A DNA stretch of 64,000 bases. Origin: Lottia gigantea. Its lineage: Eukaryota; Mollusca; Gastropoda; Lottiidae. The notes under the pieces are model-generated. The model had not been told where the DNA came from. It saw only the letters and a list, made by a program, of their open reading frames with translations, and ran no database searches. The translations under genes were made by a program, and so were the position numbers. Shown here one piece after another: positions 22,926-38,800 of this stretch. Each line of letters opens with the position of its first letter. Positions within the stretch are counted from its first letter, which is position 1. Location: positions 2,951,194 to 3,015,193 of the forward strand of contig NW_008708555.1 of assembly GCF_000327385.1 (NCBI RefSeq), written 5' to 3'.

Positions 22926-23643
22926 ACTGAATCAAGATATCTATATAAATCTATGTTACAGGCTATTTAATCTGTGTTACATCATTTAATGTTACCTTAT
23001 CAATGCTATCCGTGTAAAACTGTGTTACATTAATGTTACTGCATCAAGATATTTATATAAAGATATGTTACAGGCTAATAAAATGTATAATGTAATGTAA
23101 CAATAGATGAAATTGTTCACCAAATTGTTCAGTTTTTGACAGTGGTTTAAACTGTATTGTTTACGGACCCTTATTATATTGCTTGTGTCGCTGAAGAGAC
23201 AGCAGTTCTATCCGATTATGGCGAATTTTTATACAATCCTGATCTTGTACACTCGTGGCAAACTCCAGCTGCAGAGCTTGGCAAATAAAATTCGTAATTG
23301 CTATGATGCTATCATGAGCATGTTGCATCAGTTGAAAAGTTTAAAAGCCTTAGAGTCAGAAATATTGTCGGATTGGAATGACAAACACAGCTTAGAAGGG
23401 CGGGCATGTACTATCTGATTAAGTGATATGTGGTCCAGGTTCAATAATATTAGGAACGTGTGCAAGCGAATTATATACATTTCTTTTCTAGTTCAATCTA
23501 AAAAATGATAACTGAGCGATTAGTTTTATTAAATGTAACGATCAAGGTTCACTATAAAAAAGAAGAATTACAGGTTGGGAAAGCAACATTGTTTGATCCA
23601 AATGGAGCATAAAACCGAGAGATTATTTTCAATTCAGACGTTT
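22926..23643. other. Decayed array edge and intergenic DNA
   Basis: To about 23.08 kb the sequence still shows broken fragments of the 47-bp unit (TGTTACAT, TTAATGTTAC, ATCAAGATAT). Beyond that nothing is recognised; the small open frame at 23179-23418 has no domain. Confidence 0.5.
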
Positions 23644-24192
23644 TTATTCATAATATATTGCATAAAGAGAACCAACAGCACTAAAGGTTTTGCTTTCATA
23701 GGTAGCACTAGCAAAATTGTCTACTTCCGGGTCCCACAAACATCGACTGACCAATTGAAAACCTTCTCCTATATTCTGGACAATATTTACATACGCTACT
23801 AGTTTATACCGTGTAAGGCCAGACGCTTTCACTCGCTCTTTTATTTGGTCGGCCATTTGTGTTCCTAGATTCGCGAATCGTTTTGCATCATATTCCTTGT
23901 CACGTAACGTGGATTCTAGAACACTGTATATTATTTGCTGTATGTTGCGTGCGCAGAATCGATCAGCATCATCAGGTGACAACTTGTACGTATTTTGATA
24001 AACAACTTCAGGTATAGTACTGTGACAATTTTTGGACATGCGTAGTCGCTTTCGATATCGGAATCGTCTGTGCCATGACGTCATTGAACATGACGTTTTA
24101 CTGCTTGTATCAGAATTACAGTCATTGTGGCGCAATCTTTTCTTTTCGGCAAATAACAGCGCCCCACTTCTTGAAGAATTGTTCGAAGACAT
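23644..24192 (-). CDS. Tctex1-type dynein light chain (TCTEX1D/DYNLT family)
   Basis: A 182-residue frame if read from the ATG at 24192 (MSSNNSSRSGALLF). Residues 1-55 are basic and Ser/Arg-rich (RRFRYRKRLRMSKN). Residues about 65-182 are a Tctex1 domain: VVYQNTYKLSP at the start, IIYSVLESTLRDKEYD, then VAYVNIVQNIGEGFQLVSRC and LWDPEVDNFASATYES, ending LYAIYYE. Such proteins form dimers in dynein complexes, and the longer TCTEX1D members are often ciliary. The frame stays open upstream of this ATG to an acceptor-like TATATTACAG at 24246, so a further 5' coding exon is possible. Confidence 0.85.
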   Translation of the reverse strand: MSSNNSSRSGALLFAEKKRLRHNDCNSDTSSKTSCSMTSWHRRFRYRKRLRMSKNCHSTIPEVVYQNTYKLSPDDADRFCARNIQQIIYSVLESTLRDKEYDAKRFANLGTQMADQIKERVKASGLTRYKLVAYVNIVQNIGEGFQLVSRCLWDPEVDNFASATYESKTFSAVGSLYAIYYE

Positions 24193-24245
24193 CTTGTACA
24201 GTTTTTGTGGTGAAATCAAACCTGTAGCCAATCTAGATGCACTTT

Positions 24246-26099
24246 CTGTAATATAAATTTTAAAAAATACACTGAATCTTAGGCATCTATAATATTATCT
24301 AATATGAGAAAGGAAAGGCTCGGGATATCCTTTTCCGGATGATCATACTGATAACCCGTTCATTTCTTTGAGCAAAAGTAAACAATCTTATCAAACCTAC
24401 AAGAAAGGATACTATTGTGAACTAATGCCATACGGGATTGTCTCCTACAAAAACTAAAAACAGTAGATATGTTTTCAGGGTCTAACAATTTCTTTCAGTT
24501 GAAAATATATAAACGTAATTTCCAATACGCTCAATCCTAACTCTTCAATTAAAAGGACTGTTTGTCAGTACCCGACTGCAATATTATTAAATTTACTTTT
24601 ATCATAGGTCTCAAACCCATATAACAATATTTGAGGTAAAATAAATCCATTGTCTTAGTATTAGTCATGTAATCAATGCAATCAACCAAACCAAAGCGAT
24701 GATAACAAATGATGTCTTCATGACCCGTATGGCTCAGAGACATCTGAATTGGATTTGAGTGCGGAGATGAGGGCCGTCCCCAAAAGAAACTATTATCTCA
24801 AACACTTCTACGGGGTAGGTGATGCTTTGAGTCTCCCCTACCTCTTTCCACAGTACAAATCACAGCCTGTATTGAATAAGATAAGTACCTGTGTCTCAAA
24901 TAACGCTGATAATCTACTACAACTGCTTAATCTGAATAATAATCCTCTTTATTAACTTAACACGCATTTTAAATCCCTCTTTTACCCTACTAAGATAACG
25001 TATCCTAGCTTCCTAAGTATATTTTCTCACTTGACAAAAAATAAATATGACATAAAGTATGATGTACAGTCTAACACATTGCTCGAAATTGAAAAATATT
25101 CTATTCAATTCAGGTAAATTAAAGTTGTAATTCATTATATAGATTATCTAGAAGTGTCTAATAAAGTAAATTATTATTTTGCCATACATGTACAGATCTA
25201 TCATATCGGACATTTTTCAAGTGTAAAAATATGAGACAATATTGTTGGTAAAAATAGAAAAATATGTTCAATAGATTTCTGAAAGTGTGTTCTTTTTAAT
25301 AAGCAAATGTTAATTTTACCTTATTGTTTGATGACGTCTAAACTTCCAAGTCGACTGAGTGTTGTCTTTAAGACTAGCCTCGGGTTTATTTGGACAAGAA
25401 TTTAAACAAGTATGTTTACATATTAAGATTAAGATAAGAAATAACTCACACTTTTATTATAAAGGCTATAATTTATCATTCTGTTAAACAAATAACTATA
25501 TATGTTAATTGCCAGCTAGTAGGATATGCACCAACATAAGAAAGGTAATAATAAACACATTATTTGCATACTTTATGGCAGTTTAGGTGCAAATAGGCGA
25601 GGTGCGGTACCTGGCGTGGTAACGACACAGGATTATCGATACAAATTCATAATTTTCTGTGATATATATACTTTGTATCGGCTGATTTCATCCAGTGAAT
25701 GATTCAATACTCATTCCGACTATCTAATGGCTCTCGGTTTCTATTATAAACTGAATGACTTTTAAGAACTGAATGAATCCCGGTTGATTTTATAAACTGG
25801 ATGACTCTCAACTAAGTTTTAAAACTGAATGACATTGGCAGGGAAATCAAGCAAGTTATTGATTGAATTCGTATGTGCCTTCTTTATAAATGTCCTCATA
25901 GCATGATTTTAATTTAGTAACCTACAGTAATAATCGAACCCTCAAGAGACAAGATTCTTAGTCTTGCATTAACATCCTATAATTTAACTCACTTACTTCA
26001 AAATGTTACCTATTTGATATAACATGGCTGAACTAAACCTCTATATCCATTCTTTAACCTTTTAAATATTGAAAACTTACCTTAAATCCTACCACCATA
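24246..26099. other. Intergenic, no gene recognised
   Basis: AT-rich, with several short open frames of no recognisable family. A 5' exon of the Tctex1 gene may lie at the left end but could not be chosen with confidence. Confidence 0.35.
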
Positions 26100-26770
26100 T
26101 AAGCAAGGTTGGTAGGTAGGAAGATGACAAGTTAACGTGTTTTCCAGCAATCTCAAACCGTAGTGTAGTTGTTGGTAGACGTGGTATATGGATCTGAATC
26201 AGTTGGATGGTCTGTTGTCTGTTGGATGTTTGTTTGGTAGTTGAGAAACAAAGGTGGTTTGAGATATGAGAGATAAGAGAAAATGACACGAAATGGTGTT
26301 TTACGCCCCACTGTGAAAGAAGAAAGGAAATAGGAAAGACTGACATACGAGACATGGTCAATAAACAAATTGAATAAATCGATAGATCAATAATCAGTTG
26401 AATATACAGTCTAATATTTCACTTCTTACACCTGACTTATTCTCACCACAGGCGATATATCTCCAGTCTCGACAAATTTTCACTCGTTGGTTAAAAAAAA
26501 TATTCTCAGTACGATTCGAGACACCCCGATGTATTGGTCTCGGAACGGTTCTGAAGAAAAGATTCGATAGTGATATTTTCGTGCCCATCTAGCCAACTGA
26601 TCAGAACTTGTTACAAAAAGAATTTCCTGTGGTAAGACATTTCAGATTCGCCCGGGTCGAATGACATCACTGTGCAACTCGGCCTGAGTTACTTGATCGT
26701 CTCCATTTTTTCACAATTCGTTATGGTAGTGTAATGGTAATTTGGTAGTACAGCCTACTCCATGGATCTG
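26100..26770 (+). repeat. Dispersed repeat family 1, copy B, split by other DNA
   Basis: 26100-26250 matches the left half of copy A (2485-2630) and 26648-26750 matches its right half (GGTCGAATGACAT, TGAGTTACT). About 400 bases lie between, absent from copy A. They include a segment open on both strands at 26394-26592, which may be an inserted element. Confidence 0.5.
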
Positions 26771-28621
26771 AGTATTCAAACAATTTGCAAATTCCGCCAT
26801 ATTTTTTTGTGTCCCGATTAATTTCCTGCAGTTGCCTACTTATACAATAATGACAAAGGTCACTTTACCCTTACCCTACTCCGTGTCGTATGTGAGTTAG
26901 GGCACGCTGCATGGCGGTACCCTCCCAAATTAGCCCATTACAGAGTCCGGCGCAGAAAAATAAGAACGTAACACTCCACAAGATTATAACAAAGAAACAC
27001 ACATTTAGATCTCATCACCTCATTGATTAATCATAAATACTAGATATCGCTTTTTCAAGGCCAGTAACTCTGCTTAATAGACCATTAAGAGAATGTTATG
27101 AGCAATTAAATCAAGTTGGAACATGACGATTCAAGACGATAACTTGTTATGAATAAAAGAACAGGTATGGTACCATTTGAAGGGACTATAGCCGTACAAT
27201 CAGATAGAGTTCTTTAATTGATAGCTGATTCGACTAACGCGTCTAGTGGTCAGTGAGGTTCTACGGGTATGAAGGTGCCCTGCCCTGTCCTCGCCCCTTA
27301 CTTTCATATCTTTTATATCATTTTACATAGTGAAAGAATGATCTCTAATTATTTACCTAGCTGGCTAAAGTTACAAGCTGCATGAAGTCAAACACAAAAC
27401 AATATGTCCCTTTAAGAAGATGTTAAGAAAACAAAACGAGCATCGAGTCCTTCAGTTCAGCCAGCTATCTCTCGTAAACGCAATTTGGAGGCAGAACTTA
27501 GTTGGGGCCACCTCTCCCCCCGCTTGTGAGCCTGTGAATAGTTATTGGAGAGAATATGAGATTCGTGTCGCTTCAGCAGCTAATTACGCACGCACATTAC
27601 GCACAGTTCTGTGACAGAACTCTTCTAGTTTGAAATTAAATATGTTTCCCATTCCTAGAGCACTCTGTATACTTCTATGACCTTGACACCCCTTTAAGTT
27701 TCTTCATTCATGGAATACAAACATAAAGTATGTTTAACGAGTTTATGACCCGGGCCAGTCTACTCAAACTCTCTTCACATCGTCAAGTAGAACTACTTAT
27801 ATTATTATAGCCACAGGATTATATACTTCATTTACAGTTTGAGATGATAATAATAATACCCAGATTAAATTCTTAAGGGTAATGAAGTTTCAGGCAATGA
27901 CAATCCTAAATTTTTATGCAGAACATCTTTTTTTTTTTATTGGAATTAAAGATTATGATTAACAACGCCAGCATGATTAAAGATAAATGTTTGAACTTTC
28001 TGGGTTAAGTATTTGATTATCCTTAAATTCTGAACGTTTCCATATGTTTTCATTCAAAATTAACTACTTTGATTTCGACAATGTTTCGGTGAACGGTTTT
28101 TGAATTATTGCCTTAACTTAGAATATAAGCTTCAATATCTATTTGTAAGCACGACAGAAACTAAAGTCTCCAGTGGATATGAAATGAAACCAGTTCTTAG
28201 CTTGTGTGGATAGATAAGATACGAAACTTAGTAAACCTAGTAAATATGATTTTTAGTTTAGAAGCTGTTTTCAATCTATTTGGACTCTTTCTGAAACTAT
28301 ATAAGTTCGACAGATAGTTTTGTATTAGCGATCAAAGTGTTTTACTTCCAATATTCAAATCATATAAACTGATATTGACAATAAAGGATCCGAGATAAGT
28401 TTGTTTCTGTACCACTAAAGTCATATTTGTCTCTTCAATAGGAAGCCAAATTGAACACAGGTGGCCAATAATGCCATAGATCTAGAGGATTACATCCCAA
28501 TAAGTGAAATGGTTTAACTGTACCCAATACTGATTTGTTATCAAGGTGATGAATCAGTTGATCAGTTAATTTATCAGGTCAAAGTTTGTTTTGATTACAA
28601 ACTAAATTATATCTTTATAAC
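26771..28621. other. Intergenic, upstream of the cysteine protease gene
   Basis: No gene recognised. The small open frame at 27420-27614 has no identifiable domain. Confidence 0.35.
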
Positions 28622-32602
<3,981 letters not shown>

Positions 32603-32643
32603 ACTATCCTTGTTACTATTTTCTTCTTCTTACCACATGGTAT

Positions 32644-32711
32644 ACAGCCTGTTCATTACATATCACGTGGTCATCCCCATGTGATATGTAATTAACACTT
32701 CAGCAGGCTGT
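32644..32711. other. Two-tier hairpin just after the protease stop codon
   Basis: An inner stem of 16 bp (32655-32670 with 32677-32692, one G-U pair, 6-nt loop) lies inside an outer perfect 8-bp stem ACAGCCTG/CAGGCTGT (32644-32651 with 32704-32711). It starts 42 bases after the stop codon, so it probably lies in the 3' UTR. Confidence 0.7.
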
Positions 32712-35700
32712 GACACTTCGAAGATGTTGTACTAGTGCATGCTGTTGAATACCAGTATGTTTCTATTCAACCACCCTAACCTCGACGGCATATTTAAACC
32801 AAAGTAAATTGCTACATGCAACAAAATTCAATCTGGGTAGTTTTTTTTTATCATATTCGTCGCATGCAGTGAAATAGATCTATGATTTATAAATAAACCA
32901 AGTACTAAAGATCGATGTGCAAAACGAAACCCGAAATCTTTAACGAAACATTATAAGTGAGTAAGTATTTCAAAATAAAGAGTGGTATCAGATATCTAGA
33001 AGAGTAAGCATACCCTGAAACTAAGCTCAGAAATGAAATGAATGGAGTTTAACGTCCTACTTTTCAGATTAAAAGCTGAGGCAACTGTTGTCAGTTACTA
33101 GTATAAAAAACAACAAATAATAGATTGTTATAGATTTAAATATTATTATTTAGTACAATGATGTTTAATATACATGAACAGAACAAAATACTATATATTA
33201 TTATAGTACAGTATTACTAACATCTTCTGAAACGCTGTATATGATAAAAATGACGATACTGTTGGAGATCTCTATGTAAAAATAGGTTATTTTTTATCAG
33301 TGCTCTTGAATATGGCAATTTGTAGTTACTTGGTCTTTTAGACAGAAGCTATTGGAAGATGATCAAAACAACTGTAAAACTTAGCCCATCTTGTTAATAA
33401 TTGATAATTGATTCAGAAGTTAAAATTTTAAATCTAGATGGATCTACTACGATTATGACAAGAAAGAACACAAGATTTTACTCAATTCAATAAAATGTAA
33501 TCAATTTATGAAGCCTGCTCTTTTAATTTTTTCACAGATAACAACTAAGTTTCTCAAGGACCCTGTCTACCAGCTAGTCCTTTGTCAAACCATCAAACCT
33601 CTAGGCATATATCTTTCCCAAATTATCTGTACCCACTTTTTTGACTGATATAATGAGGAAAGTGACTTCTTCAAGGTTGACTCAAACACATTGTACTTAC
33701 TACCAATTGAAAGTACAAATACTATTGTTTCTGAAATAAACTCAATTACAAATTCAGATTGACCTATATCTGAAGGTTTCCAAAGTTTAAAACTACCATT
33801 TAAATATCATGATTTCCAATGATAACTATATAAATGCATATTTTTCTTATTTTCTAATTACAAAGAGTTCAAATGCAAAAAAATGAAAATAGTTCAACAA
33901 TTAGTTAAAGTTTCTTAAACTTAAAAACATTAAAACATGGGTTATACAGTTTATAATGAATATGATCTATATGTATAATAATAATATGCTAATTTCTATA
34001 ACTTTACAATATGATCAATGTTTTCAATGAAACATTTACAGAATGAAATGATATTTGCTAATCATTGCTCTATTTTCTATCTTCAGAAATCTGTATATAG
34101 TCTTCAATTCCAAGGCCTTATCAACATGCAACATTACCTTGTACTGATAAAATTATGAAGCTTCTAGTTGAGATATGGGATGTATTAAGCTTTTCAAGGT
34201 ATTAAGATTCAAGATTAATTCTTAAGTATTTATTTAGGCAGAAGCATTTCTAAAGGTAGAATAGCTATTGCCTCTGATAAGAGACTGGCTCAGCTTTGCC
34301 TTCCCACAACCAATCTAAAATTTCTTATCATTTTACCTAGTGAAATAATTGCCGGTGAACCTCCATTGAAAATTCTGTGAGCCCTACTCAGCAGATTAAA
34401 GCTAATGGTTCATAGAAATGTCATTGTATTAAGTCTATCTACTAGCTAAATAAATACCTAAAATTACAGAAGTTCATATTTTATCATTTTTAACTTCACA
34501 AAAACAAAATAGGCAAATTCCCATGATATATATATATATATACTTTATAAAAAAAACATCAATATTTACTAAGATATGACTATATAAAAACACTTTCTAT
34601 CTATAAAATAACTTCAAATAATTAAATATCTTGATCAATCCACCAATCAGATCATTTCATTAATGATAAAAATGTATATTGCTAAATCAATAATCTTCAA
34701 CACACAGACCACAAATAATTTTCTTAAAATGATAGATTTAATGTAGCACCAAGCTGCACTTTGGAGGATAAGAATTCAATCAATACACAATAATGAAATA
34801 GGAGAAAATCAAAATTGTATTTCCCCAAACTTGTTACTATCAAGAAACAGTCTGTATCAATATTTGACAAATACTATGGCCTTGATAAAAATTAAGCACT
34901 GTATGTAGCACATGGGCATATGAAACATGAACATAAAAGCTGAAAAAAAATAAAACGAGAAAAAAATTTGATTAAAAGAATAATATCAAAATGCATGGAA
35001 TAATGATCAAAAGATTTATGATAAAAATTTAGGGCCAGTTTTTCAATCAAATCTATCTGAGTTAAAATCAACATTATAAGAATCTAATTGATAGGCCTAT
35101 ACAACTGAATTTAAAATCAATTTAGGTGATACAATATTATTAGAAAATGCCAGTTGCAAAATTAAATGTACTGTTTAGTAAATAAATCTTAAAAAAAAAT
35201 GAATTAAAACTGGTTTTTTGCTACTATACAAAATATAAATAAGCATTCTTTTTGATAAATTTATCAAATATGTAATCATTTCAAAACAAGAATATATTTT
35301 AATGATATTTAAATCTTTAATCACCTTACTCTTAAAAGAGGCTTAAAACAAAACTGAAAATCTCCATCAAATCTTCAGAACATATTCAAATACAAGATTC
35401 TCAGTCACATCTCAGTTCAAAACTATCATGAATATGAATATCTCATTTTAAACAATTAAGGTAAAAGAGGAAAACTCTAAGCCAGTCCTTGTAAAAGAGG
35501 ATTGATAGTTAAAAACAAAATGGCAGTTGCTTCAAGCACTTTCAACAGAAATGACCAATGTATTCTAAAAAACACAAATATGAGAAAACTTAGATTACGA
35601 TAATTTTATACGACTTCTTTGAGGTTTAATGCTTTTTTTAATGAAAATTTAACAATTGTCTTGACATGATTAAAGTGTCCAAAATTCTCCTTGTTGATCT

Positions 35701-35843
35701 AGATATTCATTATGTTCACCACAATAACCATGCTTTTAAGACTTTCTATTCTTGTCACTTTCCCACATAAACTTGAATCAGTGAACATTAGTTCTAAACA
35801 CTTTCACATAGCACAAAATAACCCACAGTCCACATACCCATTT
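32712..35843. other. AT-rich intergenic DNA between convergent genes
   Basis: No gene recognised. It separates the 3' ends of the cysteine protease (+) and APLF (-) genes and probably contains the APLF 3' UTR. A SINE tail fragment in reverse orientation is at 33031-33067. Confidence 0.4.
33031..33067 (-). mobile_element. SINE tail fragment
   Basis: AATGGAGTTTAACGTCCTAC is the reverse complement of the tail of the SINE at 4834-5040, except for one base. Only the tail is present. Confidence 0.55.
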
Positions 35844-38800
35844 CTATCTACTTCTGGCCGGTTTCACTAATTTTTTATTTTTCTGAAAGCCTTTAGCTTC
35901 TTTAAGGAGTCCAGCCACATCTTCACTCTCCGGGTCATAATCTGAGTCCTCTTCTGCAGGGTCGAAGAATGACTCCTCTGACTCCTCAGCCTCATTATTA
36001 TCTAAAAAAGAGTCATTATAATCATAGGTATTTCTCTCTCCATTGTCATCTTCATCACCCTGTAATACACTCTTCTTACCTGAAAATATCATACATATAT
36101 ATATACATATATAAAGTCCAACATTCTCTTTCAAAAGTTTCATTTCTGAGACTGACCCTAATATATGTATCATAAACACTAGGACTATTCTTTTAAGACC
36201 AATTAATTTCTTTGTATGTGTCCTTGTATTAACCTTTCACGCTTTCAACACAAAGTCTATGCTGTGCAAAAGAGAATAATCCAGTGCATCAAAGCAATTT
36301 GACAAAAGCTACTATTAATAATCATGCAGAATACTGAAATCTTATTTACCTGCAGTTTCTCGTTTGGGTCTACTTGCATCTTTTTTAGGTTTATTATTAT
36401 GTGAATATTGTTCTTGATGAGCAGGATTTGTTCTGAAATATATCATAGGTAAAAACAATCAGAAAGGTCCTACTTAGATCTGGTCCACTATTACAAAAGC
36501 TTCATATAATTCTTAGTTTTAGAGGAATTGCTGTAACACCCATTTATAAGAATGAGACATTTATAAATAGCCAGTTCAAATAATGACTTTGTTCTCATCC
36601 TTATGTAATTTGCTACCAGCTTAAATTTCAACTGGGATGATGAATATTCATAAACTATTTCACTATTAAAATGTTCATAAATGACAAGCCTACCTAAAAC
36701 AGGAAGTACCATAAGGACATTCTGCCTTTTCATCATCATCAGCTTCATCATCATCAGCTTCATCATAACTCTTATCACCAGGATGACAACATTCTTTAAA
36801 ATGGGCTGGATTTTTTCTGAAATCAGGGCAGATGTAATGTATTCATGAAAAGATGGATCTAGTTTTAAATAAATGAAAGGTGAATATCTTACACATAGCT
36901 AAATAATCATCATAAATTATAAGGATCATTTTAAAAAATTAATTGATATTCCAGCAAAAAATGTTAAGGTTTTAAGTTCAACATTAAATAAAGCTGGTGA
37001 TAAACATCAACATTATCAATGTGACTTCGAGACTAGGTCATTAGCAAATTTAGAAATTTTTACCATGCTTTTCCGGATAAGGTCAAAAATTGAAAAAAAA
37101 ATGGCTGATTCATTCAAACATGACTTGCTCAACATAAAACATCAATATACCTGTAACATTTCTTGCCAAATTCACAAGGTATCCGTTTTTTGGGTTCATC
37201 ATCTCCATCATCATCATCTTCACTATCTGGTTTCTTCTTCTTCTTCGTCTCCCGAGGTTTGGGTGGTGGAGAACTGTCTTCCTCACTTTCACTCTTAGCT
37301 GCCTTACTTGCTCGTCTTTTACTGGGTCGTGGTACATACTCATCCAGATATTCATCTGAGTCTACATCTGACCTTGACTTCCGAGATCGACCTCTACTTC
37401 GACTACCTTTTGCTGTGGATCGTGGTTTTGGTGTATTTTTAGCTGCTGCCTTTCCCTTCCCCTAAAATTTAAACACAACCATACTTTCAATGTTCAGTAA
37501 GTAACACTATATAAATGAGTCTATGTCACAATGGGAGACAATCTATCATTGGAGATATTAAGATCCAATCTTCTATCCTATCCATTAGATTTCTATATAT
37601 TATATCATTAGGTAAGATGGATGAGTAAGGACCAGAAAATTGCTTATGGGAGGTCAGAGGCAATTTTTTCCCTATGTACATTCTTTCAGTAAAATCACCA
37701 CAATATCCCATATCTTATTCTACATCCATGCTTACCTTTCCTTTAGATTTTTTAGATCCCCAATCACTGCCTGAGTCATCATCTTCCATAATAAAATCAC
37801 TGTCCTCTTCATACTTCTTCTGAGACCCAAATTCATCATAGTCATCTGATTCTTCATCCTCTATAATATAATCATCCACTGAAATCAAGAGGTTAGCAAA
37901 AACCACATCTAATCTACTCTACACTATACACTCATCAGTTCAGTTACATTTTATATCATGCTTCTGAAAAATTGCCAAGACTACTGTTTATATATATTCC
38001 ACCTATTATTTCAAATGGTCTACCATGAAAGTTCTGCTAGAGCTCTGCAACAATATTACGGTTATGAATGGCAGCAATGCCAGAACTATATCAATAGTCA
38101 TGTCATTTTGTTTCTGAAATTTTGTATCCTTTTGAATACGGTGTTTTTATCAATTATTTATGTGTGAATAAGAATGTCATCTTCACAAAAGACCAAAAGT
38201 ACTAATAATCTTAGTATGATTTTACATTGTAGACAGTAGACTTGGCAATTTTTTCAGTACAAATAATTAGTATACACTGTATATAGAAATATGTTATTAC
38301 TTCAAAGAAGATTATTTAACCTTATTTTCTAGCTTCTACTGGACCATTTTGGTTTCCAGTCATTTCTGTAATTCCAGAACCCTAACCCAAGTTCACAATG
38401 CAAAATGCTAGATAACCCCTATTTTAAGATTCTATAATTTAATCATGCTATATATTATTTAAATACACAATCATGCTGTTAATACTAGAGTTAGTTATAA
38501 AGATGAAACATTAGTAAACATGCTATAGAACACATGATAATTATCTTAATATGAAGATTAAACAACATAAAATAATATACTGCATCTATCTATCACAATA
38601 TCATTACAAGACAGAAATAATAATTAAAGTTTAGAGATTGTCCATTCCATCATTGAAATTCTATCAAATCTAATATTTCTATATAATAAGCAAAACTGAA
38701 AAGTTTTCAATATTTGAAAATTGGAAATAGTACTTTTAAATCAAATTAAAATCACTTTCTAATCAATTCTTCTAACATTTAATGTGGCATAAAATGATAT

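Noticed and set aside
26394-26592. Gene on either strand at this symmetric open segment
   Set aside because: Neither translation has a recognisable domain; it sits inside DNA splitting a dispersed repeat.
37163-37465. Plus-strand Ser-rich 100-codon frame
   Set aside because: Antisense of APLF exon 10.
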